Of a stretch of DNA of 64,000 bases, positions 31,831-44,904 are shown in pieces. The translations under genes and the position numbers were made by a program. Below the pieces are notes generated by a model. It was not told the origin of the DNA. It ran no database searches and saw only the letters and a list, made by a program, of their open reading frames with translations. Position 1 is the first letter of the stretch, and each line of letters starts with the position of its first letter. This DNA is from Codonopsis lanceolata. Taxonomy: Eukaryota > Streptophyta > Magnoliopsida > Asterales > Campanulaceae. The DNA lies in NCBI GenBank assembly GCA_013146195.2, contig CM028377.1:166387824-166451823 (forward strand), read 5' to 3'.

Positions 31831-34800
31831 GATGCCGACCCGAACTCCCAATGCGAATCCCAAGGTCGTGCCGCCAAGACAAGCTAAAAGACGACAAGCA
31901 CCCGCTAAGCGTAGTAGTGCGAGTCCGAGTTGAACCAACAAACTCTAAACAGAATGAAAAGCCATAACGGCAAAACCGAATAACCAAAAACTAAAATCAT
32001 GGAAGCAAATCATAAATGGGACCAAACCTATAGTTTTAAACTAAGGAATACAAGGCCGAGAGACGACTATCTCTCGACAAATTATTTACGACTGCGTGAC
32101 GCAACATTGCGCACGCATAACAAACCATCGGCAACCTAAGGCCGGCGAAGCAACAAGAACCAACCCGATAAACAACAACTCAACGGCTAAAACATGCCGA
32201 GGAACAATTCAACTAAAAGAACAAGATATTCAAATCCTAACAATTAAACCCAAGTCTCACGACTAATGTCGCCTCTGAGATGACAATACCAACAATAATA
32301 GGATGAATAAGCTAGAGCATACTCGAAATAACAAGGGAATAACTTCTAAAAGATACAACACCGACCAAGCAAGTCGGCTCCCAAAATAATACAATAACGT
32401 AATACTAACATAAACTACCCAAGTAAAGTCTACGTAACTTTACATTCGTGTCTCACAAATACAAAATAACATAATAATAATAAACCCAAGCTTAAAGCCC
32501 TGAAGACCACCTTCTAGGAATCACTATCCGCCGCCACGCTGCATTTCAACGGGATCACCGCAAAAACTAAGGAAAACAAACACACGAAATGAGTCATAAT
32601 GACCAAGAAGTTACTAAATGCAAATGTATGGCATAGCATATCGTGGCATGGCATAATGCACCAACATATATAAAATCATGGTATCTTTATAGTCTACCCA
32701 TAATAAACTTGTATCATGTCATCATGTAACATAAACTTCATAAACCATATAGCACATTTTTCATATAAGTGCTTATACATAAGCACGTAAAATCGTGAAC
32801 CGGGACAAGCCCTTCAATATTCAACCAAGACCCGGCCTAGCCCTTCAAATGATCATAAACCGGGTTTCATTCCTCAAATGATCATAACTCACCGCTTTCT
32901 TTTAATGAGTTCCGCTACATTCATCCGACCGGGATGAGAAATGGGAGCTCGACATCGCTAGAGCCGCTAATACGAGACCACATCCCACTATCGGCCAAAT
33001 AGTGAGGAGAAAGGGTACCAATGCGGCGATTCATAGCGAATGTTTCCAAAGGCCATGAATCGTCCCATTGCCGACAAAACGACCAAGACGCCAGATGGAC
33101 TCAAAATCAAGATGATCAAGTAGATTATTTACTTGTATAAACCAATAAGGACCAAGTTCATCACAAAGAACTTATTAATTCAAGTAGGTCATAATGCTCT
33201 ACAAAACCCAATAAACAATGCACATACTTGTACACACTTAACATATTCAACTAACTTGTAAGTTTAGTTCAAAACCACGTATTGAGGCATTCATAAACCT
33301 CAAGTCATCACCAATTCAAGAATAGCATATAAGCTCCAACAATTCACAATATGAGGTCTACTATAGTCCTCTACTCAAGATTAAATCAAAGACTACTACT
33401 TAGTCTAAGAACCACCACAATTCAAGGCTTAGCATTTAGCTTCACTTAAAGGCACACCGGACTTAGCCAAAGTCCCGCTCGTCATTTATAGTCGACATCA
33501 TCAAGACCCATCTCATGAATGACAAGACTACCCTCAGTAGTCTAAATCCGCAAGTATTTTCATATCCTCGCGACTAAATTCCTTATAGTGAATTCATCGA
33601 ATAATCAATATTAATAGTACTCGAGACCATGGGTTGGTCTCTAATACTCCGTGCTCTACAAGCACGCTCTAAACAAATTCCCAATAGGTCTCTATAACAT
33701 GAGGTGTCTCCAAATTGGGACACAAGTCGAGATACTCGGTACTCACAAACTAAGCAAACCAGACCCGAACATCGTAGATTTCAACCAAAGGCTTGTTATC
33801 ACTAACTTCTTATTGAACCTCACAATGACTCCATTGAGTCTTAAATGTCTACATTCCATTAATACACACTTTATGTGTTTCATAGCCCCACAAATTAGCA
33901 CATTTCATTCATATATATATACTACAAAATCCCAAAATTCATTCGGCTTGAACTCCCAAGCCTAACAACCCAAGGACTTCATTATAGATCATAAGTCAAA
34001 CGAAACCCAAATGACGTAGGACTTCAACCCTAATTCGTTAACACAATATTGAACCCATATTATGACTCAGAGTCTAAACACTAAGTTTCATTCTTAAACC
34101 TTTCATCCATCTCAACATTAACCCCACTTCAACTAACAATAATTTCTCCAATAATTCGGAATTGAACTCTCAAGCCTAAAATCCACAAATAATCCCAACA
34201 TAGATCAAACCCATTTCATAAATCATACAATTTCATTTAAGTGATCATAACCATAGTATATAGAGAGTTCACACATCCCCAAGCCCCAATCATAGGCATA
34301 CTTTCCACCATAAACCCAAATATAATGCATAAAGGCATGATTTCTAGCATGCTCAAGCCTAGAAACACAAAATGAAGGTAATCATATCACTTCAACAATC
34401 CATAGAAGTCATCTACAAATGCTCCTAACAAGTTCATACTTCCAAAAATCCCCAAAAATTGGGCAAACATAGATACAAGGTGTTCATTGCCCACAAATAG
34501 CATACAGAGTTGTTTTCCTTAGGGCCAATGAACCAAAATCAAAAGAAGGTAACTTACCTAGCTTGAGTGAAATCTCAAGAGAATACAACCGATCGGTGAA
34601 GTCGTTTCTACTCGCCGAGGGCTTCAAGAATCCAAGTTTGAAGGAAATCGGGTGGTTGGATCGCCTCTTGGATCGAAGAGAGAAGAAGCTAGGCTCAAGA
34701 GGCTCCCATGGAGTCTCTCTCTCTATAATACGATGTAAGAATGAGAGGAAGAAATGAAGAGATTTTCAAGAAATGGTAAAGGGGTTTGGGTATTTATACC

Positions 34801-35812
34801 CCCAAAATAAGAAGGGCACAATAGGACATTTCTCAAGTGCAATTAGTGGAGATTAGGATAATCAAACACAAATCTAACCTTAACTAACTTCTAAATAATG
34901 TTAGGACATGTTTGGGGTTAAGTATGAGAGGTTAGGAAGGGCTTTAGAGGGGTTTAATGAGGGTAGAATAGGTAAAACACGCCACAACTCACAAAAACAG
35001 AAAATCCACGACTCTGAAGTGAGGCGGGCGCCTCACTCCTCCATGCGGCCGCCACTTGCTCTGCACAAAGGATTGCTCTCAAGATTGAGGCGGGCGCCTC
35101 ACTCCATGCGAGGCGCGCGGCCCGAACCTCCAAAATTTGGTCTAAACTTGATCTAAATGATCCCAAACTTATGGGCAACCATCCTAAGGTCTAACCCAAC
35201 TCAAATCAAGTCTAAAACACACCCAAACAACTCCCGAAACAACTCGGAGCGAAACCGGGAAGGGGTGCAACAACGTGCAACCGGGACGACGAACGAACTC
35301 GAAATCAAACGAGCCATGAGAGGGAACTTCTAAGGCAAGTCTAAGGGCTAATGAAGAAGCTTAAATACTTCTAGGAAGTTGAATAACAACTAGGGAGATA
35401 AGAATCCCAAAGGAGAGGCGATTACGCGACTCGATTCCCGAACTACGCGATAGAGACGAACGCTATCCCCAAAACTTCCAAATCATCGATAGACTCAAGG
35501 AACACCTCCAACTTGAAGTCTAACACATCTAAACATGTTAATAAACTATCTTAAAGAGGTCTAGGACCCAAACCGAGGTCACGAACACAAAACGGAAGTA
35601 AACCATCAATCGCCCGCATTCCGACTATCGCCGAGTCACGACTTGTGACTTTAGCAAGTCAACAACTATATGGAGTCTCTAAATATTGTTTTGGTCTTAA
35701 TATGGTCTCTCAAACACATCTAGACCCTCTCGCAAACCAAACATACCGTCGACCAAAGAAGAAGTGCAAGCATAGCACGCAAACCGAGATAACGAAGGAG
35801 CGGGGCATCACA
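31831..35812 (-). repeat. 5' LTR of the family-C element
   Basis: A 3,982-bp minus-strand LTR co-linear over its length with the solo LTR at 19,026-23,031. It contains the TATA box (34,791-34,798), (GA)n (34,712-34,725), GC-rich paired palindromes (35,018-35,125) and the splice-donor-like site (34,552-34,561). Confidence 0.82.
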
Positions 35813-37019
35813 GTGAAAAATAGGGTTTAAAAAATACGTCAGATACTATTATGAGACAAACCTTAGGGTTGGGGTGCACAATGTGATTTGGTGGATACCT
35901 TTGAGGGGAATTGTAATTTGGCATAATTATAAGGAAAATGTTATCCTTACAACTAATTATATTACTTTCCTAACAATTAAGTTTTGAATAACTGCAAAGT
36001 TGTTTTGGACAAAGATATTTTTGTTTTTTTTCAAGGCTTGGTTGTAAAGAAATTTATAAAATTAGTTGTAAGGCTAGCAACGTTGCTGTTATAATTTTTC
36101 TAATATTTAAATTAAAATTACATTACTCTCCAAAATGAAATTTAAAATTAATTTATTTTATTTTGTTATCAATGGTTTTCTTCCATCAACCTCATCATTC
36201 ATAGACCCACCACCATTATCACCTCAAATAACACCATTAACCCAAAAATCTATTTTTGATTTTTTTTTTGTCTAATTCTTTACTCATTCATTCAAATTAA
36301 CCTATAGGCAAAACTCGTCATTTATAGATCTATCACCACCACAGTCTTAAATTTAACTATTTACAAATCCAAATTAATTTTTTTGAATTTTCAAATTTGA
36401 AGATTGAAACTAAACCGATATGAAGATTTGAAAAATTGATGATTTGGAAATCTAACAATGTCATATTCCACCGAAACCACCATTGTTATGCTTACAATCA
36501 CCCCCCAAACACCACTCCTAACCACCACAATTACCATCCTTGCAATCGCCGCCACCGTCAGGCACCACAACAACAAAAAAACGCGTTCACCTTGCATTGC
36601 TAAAACGAAAAAATAAAATATCTTTAGCTTCCGTTAAGTCACCATTAAAATTGGATGACAGTTAGGAATAGTTACGAAATTGCATATATCTTTAAAAGTA
36701 TAATGAAAATTTCGCTCGAAATATAGTATAGTGGCAAGATGTAAAAATTAATCAAAGTACAGTGGCAAAAGTATTCATTTTTCCCCCCAAAAGTTAATTT
36801 TTTTATTTGATTTGATTCCTCTTTTAATTCTTTACTCCTTCCTTCGAAATAACTAATTTGAAAAACTCATCATTTATAGACACATCTTCACACAACTTTG
36901 AATTTCGCTTTTTACAAATTCAAATTCAATTTTTGACATTATGAATTTTCAAATATTCAAATTGAACCAAAACCCATGTGGATATTTGAAAATATAATGA
37001 TTTGGAAATCTCACAATGT

Positions 37020-38916
37020 TTTACTCGACTCGATCGAGTACGGTGTTTTTGTCATCTCGAAAATATTGGGTGACATTTGTAACGATAATGGTAGGAGCGG
37101 AAACCGATAAGAAAATCAAAATATAAGACGAAATGAATATAATTAAAAAACGTAGGATCTATCTTTAAAATAGGTACAAGTCAAGGGATCAATTTATTAT
37201 TTAATTATTCATGAAATTAATTTACTTATGACAAATTTACTCTTTTGGCCTTAATTCATGGAAAGTGATTTGTAATATTTATGGTAATTTTTTTCTAATC
37301 ATTATTGTTTGGCATAATAAATTTATGTGTATTGTCCATAAAAAAAGCACAAATTCATCAAATGATTCTTCATTTTTCTCATCTTCTTGACATTATGACA
37401 CATTTTCTTAACTTATTTCGCTTATTTTATGCATGGGTAATAACTAAACATGCTACAAATTTGCTTAACATCTCGATACTAATCGACAATTCTATTACTA
37501 TAGATACAATTTCTCATATAAATCTTATAATGTCTTTCCCGAACATATTTAAGAAATTAAAACCATATTATTTTTTTAGTTTCGAATAAAGTTTTAGTGT
37601 CTCAACCGAGTAAGGGTATTTTTGTCATTTCAGAAAATACTGGGCGACATTTGTAACGATCGTGGTAGGTGGGGAAAATTGATAAGAAAATCAAAATACA
37701 AGACGAAATGAATTGAATTAAATAATGTAGGACCTAACTTTAAAATAGGTACAAGTTAAGGTATCAAAACTATTATTTAATTATTCATTGAATTAATTAG
37801 TCTATGAAAAATTTACTCTTTTGGCCTTAATTAATAGTGAGTGATTTATTAAGTTAAAGGGTAGGTTTGTCCATACATTAAGTTGTAAGAAACAACCTAC
37901 ACTATAAGTAGTTAGATTAGATTAGATTAGATTAGATTAGATTAGATTAGATTAGATTAGATTAGATTAGATAGATTAGATTATTTCTCTTATTTTATTC
38001 ATAGGTAATAACTAAACATGCTACAAATTTTTGCTTAATATTTCGATACTAACCGACAATTCTATTACTATAGATACAATTTTTCATATAAATCTTATAA
38101 TGCATTTCCCGAACATATTTAAGAAACTAAAACCATATTATTTTTTTAGTTTCGAATAAAGTTTTAGTGTCTCAACCGAGTAAGGATATTTTTGTCATTT
38201 CAGAAAATGTTGTGCGACATTTGTAACGATCGTGGTAGGTGGGGGAAATTGATAAAAAAAATCAAAATACAAGATGAAATGAATTGAATTAAATAATGTA
38301 GGACCTAACTTTAAAATAGGTACAAGTTAAGGGATCAAACTATTATTTAATTATTCATTGAATTAATTAGTCTATGAAAAATTTACTCTTTTGGCCTTAA
38401 TTAATGGTGAGTGATTTATATTAAGTTAAAGGGTAGGTTTGTCCATACATTAAGTTGTAAGAGACAACCTACACTTTTATAATAATAATATTTATGACAC
38501 TTTCTTCTAATCATTATTGTGTGGCATAATAAATTTATGTGTATTGTTCTTAACAAAATGTACAAATTCATCAAATGATTCTTCATTTTTTCATCTTCTT
38601 GATATTATGATACATTTTTTAAACTTATTTATCTTATTTTATTTATGGGTAATAACGAAACATGTTACAAATTTGTTTAATATCTCGATACTAACTGATA
38701 ATTCTATTACTATAGATACAATTTCTCATATAAATCTTATAATGTCTTTCCCGAACATATTTAAGAAAGTAAAACCATATTTTGTTTTTGTTTAGAATAA
38801 AGTTTTAGTGTCTCAACCGAGTAAGGGAATTTTTGTTGTTTCAGAAAATATTGGGCGACATTTGTAACGATCTTGGTAGGTGGGGAAAATTGATTAAAAA
38901 AATTAAAATACAAGAC
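37020..38916. repeat. ~570-640-bp tandem array in A1
   Basis: The marker phrase (GTCTC)AACCGAGTAAGGGTATTTTTGTCATTTCAGAAAAT or its variant recurs at about 37,030, 37,598, 38,167 and 38,808. Each unit also holds GGTACAAGTTAAGGGATCAA and TTTACTCTTTTGGCCTTAAT. Short open frames of 75-94 codons recur once per unit but look non-coding. Confidence 0.85.
37912..37984. repeat. (AGATT)n pentanucleotide microsatellite
   Basis: About 14 copies of the TTAGA/AGATT pentamer. Shorter or interrupted copies occur at equivalent places at 42,644-42,690 and 43,822-43,915. It is not the plant telomere repeat TTTAGGG. Confidence 0.9.
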
Positions 38917-39508
38917 ACCTTGAAGAAACTCTCTATAACTTGTATGAAGTGATCAGCCACGAATTTGGAAGATGATGGCTGAATAGGATGGGTTTAGTGC
39001 AGGTAATGGCCACTCTATGGCTGAAGTGGGGTGGGAGGAAGTGTCCAATGCATGTTTGTGCATGTTGGAGGTCTTTCTTTGCCAAGTGTTGTACATGCAC
39101 TTAAATCTCCCAAAACTTGTCAAGCATGCAAGAGAGGATAGGTAGGACGAACTAGGGTGGTTTAGGGTGGGTTAGGTTGGGTTTGGGTAGGGTTAAGTTG
39201 GCCAAATAGAAAGTCTAACACACAATGAGTGGTCAACTATAGTAGACCAGAATTTAGGTCATTTTACAAAATGGTCCTGTACCGAAATATACGTCCTAAA
39301 ATTACACAAAATATATGTTTAGAAATCTCTATAAGTCTAGTTTCCAACACGTCAAACGGATCCGAATTCCGAGTTTCGTACACAAAGTTATGGCCAAAAT
39401 ACTACAAACCTATCGTGGCCTTCGGAAATACGCGAATTTTCGAAAATCTAACTCGAGCGTGTGTAAACGTTTACACGACCACTCAAAAATAATTCTAAGT
39501 TAATTTGT
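38917..39508. other. Unrelated 0.6-kb segment between repeats (possible LTR fragment)
   Basis: Breaks the A1 repeat at 38,916 and ends where the inverted-repeat arm begins at 39,509. Phrases such as TTTCCAACACGTCAAACGGA and AAAGTTATGGCCAAAATACT resemble plant gypsy LTR sequence, but no TG/CA ends or duplications are visible. Confidence 0.4.
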
Positions 39509-39840
39509 CAATCATACTTTGTAAAAGATTTCCCAAGCTCCTGTTCACAGACTCTGTTTGTCCGTCGGTCTATGGATGATGAGACGAACTAAATTGAAGT
39601 TTAGTTCCAAGATTCCTCCAAAGTGTACGCCAAAAATGACTCATAAATTTTGAATCCCGATTAGATGTAATTGTCCTTGGAATACCATAAAGCCGCACAA
39701 TTTCCTTGAAGTAAATATCAATGACATGTGTAGCATCCAAAGTCTTTGTGCAAGGGACAAAATGTGCCATTTTTGAGAAGCGATCAACCACCACCATGAC
39801 TGAATCTTTGTTTCTTTGAGTGCGAGGCAACCCAACAAGA
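39509..39840 (-). pseudogene. Chromovirus integrase fragment (left arm)
   Basis: The minus strand reads PRTQRNKDSVMVVVDRFSKM, then AHFVPCTKTLDATHVID, GIPRTITSNRDSKF and SSSHHP*TDGQTESVNRSLG. The three catalytic acids of the DD(E) core are visible: D in VVVD, D in NRDSKF, E in QTESVN. A TAG replaces the Gln codon before TDGQ. The fragment is cut off after LLQSMIG at the arm boundary and has no zinc-finger N-terminus. Integrase inserts retroelement cDNA; this is a dead piece. Confidence 0.82.
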
Positions 39841-42308
39841 GGATGTTGTAGAAGCTATGGTTCTAGATGATTTCGACCTCATAGCAGCTGTCATGGTGGT
39901 CGGGTTGAATTATTTAAAGAATTATGAGAGAAAAAATAAAGTTAAGTTAAGTCATGTAAGAGGATGAAATGGGGGATGAGAAATTGATTGATTTCAGTGG
40001 TGGTTTCGGAGAAGGTGAGTGGATCCAATTTCATACAAGAAATCGGAGATGCGACGGGTGTCTATGGGTAAAGGTTTTTCATATATTTTGTTTGTGTACT
40101 TCGTTTTCATCATCAAGATAAAAAAAAAATTGATAATGAAACCAGCGCGTATCTATCTTTTGGTTTAAGAGAGAGAAATTTAAGAGAGAGGACAAAACTC
40201 AGATCGGGTTCTGAGTTAATTTTTGTTTTGGGGACGACTGAAGACCGGAAAACATGGTGGGTTTTTTCTCTACATTTTCTTTCAGCAAGAAAAAAAGGAA
40301 TGGTGGACCCCCACTCCATTTTTTTAACATTTTAACTTTACACACACATTTATATAATTTTTTTAGAAAATTATATTTTATTTCTTAAGTTTTATTAGGC
40401 TAAAATACATTTAGCACCCCCAAAGTTTACACAAAATTCATTATATTTCCCTCGTGTTAACACCCACAAGGAAATTTCAAATTAACGTAACTTTTCTAAC
40501 GGCTGTGGTTAGGGTGAAAAATAGGGTTTAAAAAATACGTCAGATACTATTATGAGACAAACCTTAGAATTGGGGTGCACAATGTGATTTGGTGGATACC
40601 TTTGAGGGGAATTGTAATTTGGCATAATTATAAGGAAAATGTTATCCTTACAACTAATTATATTACTTTCCTAACAATTAAGTTTTGAATAACTGCAAAG
40701 TTGTTTTGGACAAAGATATTTTTGATTTTTTTTCAAGGCTTGGTTGTAAAGAAATTTATAAAATTAGTTGTAAGGCTAGCAACGTTGCTGTTATAATATT
40801 TCTAATATTTAAATTAAAATTACATTACTCTCCAAAATGAAATTTAAAATTAATTTATTTTATTTTGTTATCAATGGTTTTCTTCCATCAACCTCATCAT
40901 TCATAGACCCACCACCATTATCACCTCAAATAACACCATTAACCCAAAAATCTATTTTTGATTTTTTTTTTGTCTAATTCTTTACTCCTTCGTTCAAATT
41001 AACCTATAGGCAAAACTTCGTCATTTATAGAAAAAAAAAAAAACCTACAAAACTCGTCATTTATAGATCCACCACAACCTTAAATTTAACTATTTACAAA
41101 TCCAAATTAATTTTTTTGAATTTTCAAATTTGAAGATTGAAACTAAACCGATATGAAGATTTGAAAAATTGATGATTTGGAAATCTAACAATGTCATATT
41201 CCACCGAAACCACCATTGTTATGCTTACAATCACCCCCAAACACCACTCCTAACCACCACAATTACCATCCTTGCAATCGCCGCCACCGTCAGTCACCAC
41301 AACAACAACAAAACGCGTTCACCTTGCATTGCTAAAACGAAAAAATAAAATATTTTTAGCTTCCGTTAAGTCACCATTAAAATTGGATGACAGTTAGGAA
41401 TAGTGACGAAATTGCATATATCTTTAAAAGTATAATGAAAATTTCGCTCGAAATATAGTATAGTGGCAAGATGTAAAAATTAATCAAAGTACAGTGGCAA
41501 AAGTATTCATTTTTCCCCCCAAAAGTTAATTTTTTTATTTGATTTGATTCCTCTTTTAATTCTTTACTCCTTCCTTCGAAATAACTAATTTGAAAAACTC
41601 ATCATTTATAGACACATCATCACACAACTTTGAATTTCGCTTTTTACAAATTCAAATTCAATTTTTGAAATTATGAATTTTCAAATATTCAAATTGAACC
41701 AAAACCCATGTGGATATTTGAAAATATAATGATTTGGAAATCTCACAATGTTTTACTGACTCGACTGAGTACGGGTGTTTTTGTCATCTCAGAAAATATT
41801 GGGTGACATTTGTAACGATAATGGTAGGAGCGGGAAACTGATAAGAAAATCAAAATATAAGACGAAATGAATAGAATTAAAAAACGTAGGATCTATCTTT
41901 AAAATAGGTACAAGTCAAGGGATCAATTTATTATTTAATTATTCATGAAATTAATTTACTTATGACAAATTTACTCTTTTGGCCTTAATTCATGGAAAGT
42001 GATTTGTAATATTTATGGTAATTTTTTTCTAATCATTATTGTTTGGCATAATAAATTTATGTGTATTGTCCATAAAAAAGAGCACAAATTCATCAAATGA
42101 TTCTTCATTTTTCTCATCTTCTTGACATTATGACACATTTTCTTAACTTATTTCTCTTATTTTATGCATGGGTAATAACTAAACATGCTACAAATTTGCT
42201 TAACATCTCGATACTAATCGACAATTCTATTACTATAGATACAATTTCTCATATAAATCTTATAATGTCTTTCCCGAACATATTTAAGAAATTAAAACCA
42301 TATTATTT
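39509..42308. repeat. Left arm of a 2.8-kb inverted repeat
   Basis: The reverse complement of 44,905-47,664, with only scattered substitutions and small indels. From outside in it contains an integrase fragment, a 5'-UTR-like leader segment, a transposon-end-like segment (AGCACCCCCAAAGTTTACAC, near 40,416) and the start of repeat A2. Confidence 0.88.
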
Positions 42309-43612
42309 TTTTAGTTTCGAATAAAGTTTTAGTGTCTCAACCGAGTAAGGGTATTTTTGTCATTTCAGAAAATATTGGGCGACATTTGTAACGATCGTGG
42401 TAGGTGGGGAAAATTGATAAGAAAATCAAAATACAAGACGAAATGAATTGAATTAAATAATGTAGGACCTAACTTTAAAATAGGTACAAGTTAAGGGATC
42501 AAACTATTATTTAATTATTCATTGAATTAATTAGTCTATGAAAAATTTACTCTTTTGGCCTTAATTAATGGTGAGTGATTTATTAAGTTAAAGGGTAGGT
42601 TTGTCCATACATTAAGTTGTAAGAGACAACCTACACTATAAGTAGTTAGATTAGATTAGATTATATTAGATTAGATAGATTATATTATTTCTCTTATTTT
42701 ATTCATAGGTAATAACTAAACATGCTACAAATTTGCTTAATATTTCGATACTAACCGACAATTCTATTACTATAGATACAATTTTTCATATAAATCTTAT
42801 AATGCATTTCCCGATCATATTTAAGAAACTAAAACCATATTATTTTTTTAGTTTCGAATAAAGTTTTAGTGTCTCAACCGAGTAAGGGTATTTTTGTCAT
42901 TTCAGAAAATGTTGTGGGACATTTGTAACGATCGTGGTAGGTGGGGGAAATTGATAAAAAAAAATCAAAATACAAGATGAAATGAATTGAATTAAATAAT
43001 ATAGGACCTAACTTTAAAATAGGTACAAGTTAAGGGATCAAACTATTATTTAATTATTCATTGAATTAATTAGTCTATGAAAAATTTACTCTTTTGGCCT
43101 TAATTAATGGTGAGTGATTTATATTAAGTTAAAGGGTAGGTTTGTCCATACATTAAGTTGTAAGAGACAACCTACACTTTTATAATAATAATATTTATGA
43201 CACTTTCTTCTAATCATTATTGTGTGGCATAATAAATTTATGTGTATTGTTCTTAACAAAATGTACAAATTCATCAAATGATTCTTCATTTTTTCATCTT
43301 CTTGATATTATGATACATTTTTTAAACTTATTTATCTTATTTTATTTATGGGTAATAACGAAACATGTTACAAATTTGCTTAATATCTCGATACTAACTG
43401 ATAATTCTATTACTATAGATACAATTTCTCATATAAATCTTATAATGCCTTTCCCGAACATATTTAAGAAAGTAAAATCATTTTTTTTTGTTTAAAATAA
43501 AGTTTTAGTGTCTCAACCGAGTAAGGGAATTTTTGTTGTTTCAGAAAATATTGGGCGACATTTGTAACGATCTTGGTAGGTGGGGAAAATTGATAAAAAA
43601 AAAATACAAGAC
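40514..43612. repeat. Direct repeat A2 (3.1 kb), copy 2
   Basis: The second copy of the A1 unit, about 4.7 kb downstream. It differs by scattered substitutions, a longer A-run near 41,031 and a shorter (AGATT)n. Here the tandem array continues past the point where copy 1 breaks off. Confidence 0.85.
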
Positions 43613-44904
43613 GAAATGAATTGAATTAATTAATGTAGGACCTAACTTTAAAATAGGTACAAGTTAAAGGATCAAACTATTATTTAATTATTCATTGAAT
43701 TAATTAGTCTATGACAAATTTACTCTTTTGGCCTTAATTAATGGTGAGTGATTTATTAAGTTAAATGGTAGGTTTGTCCATATATTAAGTTGTAAGAGAC
43801 AACCTACACTTTTATAAGTAGTTAGATTAGATTATATTAGATTAGATTAGATTCGGTTAGATAGATTAGATTAGATTAGATTAGATTAGATTAGATTAGA
43901 TTAGATTAAATTAAATTGTATTACTATTGATACAATTTTTTATATAAATCTTATAATGTCTTTCCCGAACATATTTTAAAAAGTAAAACCATATTATTTT
44001 TTAGTTTCGAATAAACTTTTAGTGTCTCAACCGAGTAAGGGTATTTTTGTCATTTTAGAAAATATTGGGCGACATTTCAATTTATTATTTAATTATTAAA
44101 GAAATTAATTTTCTTATGACAAATTTACTCTTTTGGCCTTAATTCATGGCAAGTAATTTATAATATTTATGACACTTTTTTCTAATCATTATTGTTTGGC
44201 ATGATAAATTTATCTGTATTTTCCTTAACAAAAGACACAAATTCATCAAATGATTTTTCATTTTTTCATCTTCTTGACATTATGACATATTTTTAAACTT
44301 ATTTCTCTTATTTTATTCATAGGTAATAAATAAACATGCTACAAATTTGCTTAATATCTCGATACTAACCGACAATTCGATTACTATAGATACAATTTTT
44401 CATATAAATCTTATAATTCATTTCCCGAACATATTTGAGAAACTAAAACCGTATTATTTTTTTAGTTTCGAATAAAGTTTTAGTGTCTCAACCGAGTAAG
44501 GGTATTTTTGTCATTTCAGAAAATGTTGTGCGACATTTGTAACGATCGTGGTAGGTGGGGGAAATTGATAAAAAAAATCAAAATACAAGACGAAATGAAT
44601 TGAATTAAATTAAATAATGTAGGACCTAACTTTAAAATAGGTACAAGTTAAGGGATCAAACTATTATTTAATTATTCATTGAATTAATTAGTCTATGAAA
44701 AATTTACTCTTTTGGCCTTAATTAATGGTGAGTGATTTATTAAGTTAAAGGGTAGGTTTGTCCTTACATTAAGTTGTAAGAGACAACCTACACTTTTATA
44801 ATAATAATATTTTTAACACTTTCTTCTAATCATTATTGTGTGGCATGATAAATTTATGTGTATTGTTCTTAACAAAGTGTCATAATATTTATGACACTTT
44901 CATC
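41755..44904. repeat. ~510-640-bp tandem array forming the spacer of the inverted repeat
   Basis: The AACCGAGTAAGG marker recurs at about 42,331, 42,871, 43,509, 44,021 and 44,486, preceded by a variant at 41,755. The last units contain deletions. The array ends in a partial copy that flips orientation near 44,890-44,905. Confidence 0.85.

Larger units (their letters stand above)
26641..35812 (-). mobile_element. Minus-strand gypsy element of family C (two ~4-kb LTRs, gag only)
   Basis: Read on the minus strand: 5' LTR (35,812 to 31,831), decayed Met-type primer site, gag remnant, non-coding 3' internal DNA, polypurine tract (29,102-29,089) and 3' LTR (29,088 into the gap). The internal part is only about 2.7 kb and has no polymerase, so it is deleted or non-autonomous. 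The right edge ends TGTGATGCCCCGC on the minus strand and abuts GTGAA. That would be the target duplication, but its partner is lost in the gap. Confidence 0.78.
35813..38916. repeat. Direct repeat A1 (3.1 kb), copy 1
   Basis: Near-identical to 40,514-43,612. Both begin GTGAAAAATAGGGTTTAAAA, and they stop matching after AATACAAGAC. The unit has a unique part (35,813-37,020) and three to four tandem subrepeats of about 570-640 bp. Copy 1 starts exactly at the end of the family-C element, which therefore inserted into a longer version of this repeat. No coding function is visible. Confidence 0.85.

Noticed and set aside
26641..35812. Inverted repeat between the solo LTR (19-23 kb) and the minus-strand LTRs considered as a large palindrome
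   Set aside because: They are independent insertions of one LTR family in opposite orientations, each with its own boundaries.
37912..37984. TTAGA repeats considered as interstitial telomere sequence
   Set aside because: Plant telomeres are TTTAGGG; this pentamer lacks the G-run and varies in length between array units.
37020..44904. Recurring 75-94-codon frames treated as a gene family
   Set aside because: They lie in recent tandem copies, are AT-biased and hydrophobic, vary in start and stop, and appear in both orientations only because of the inverted repeat.
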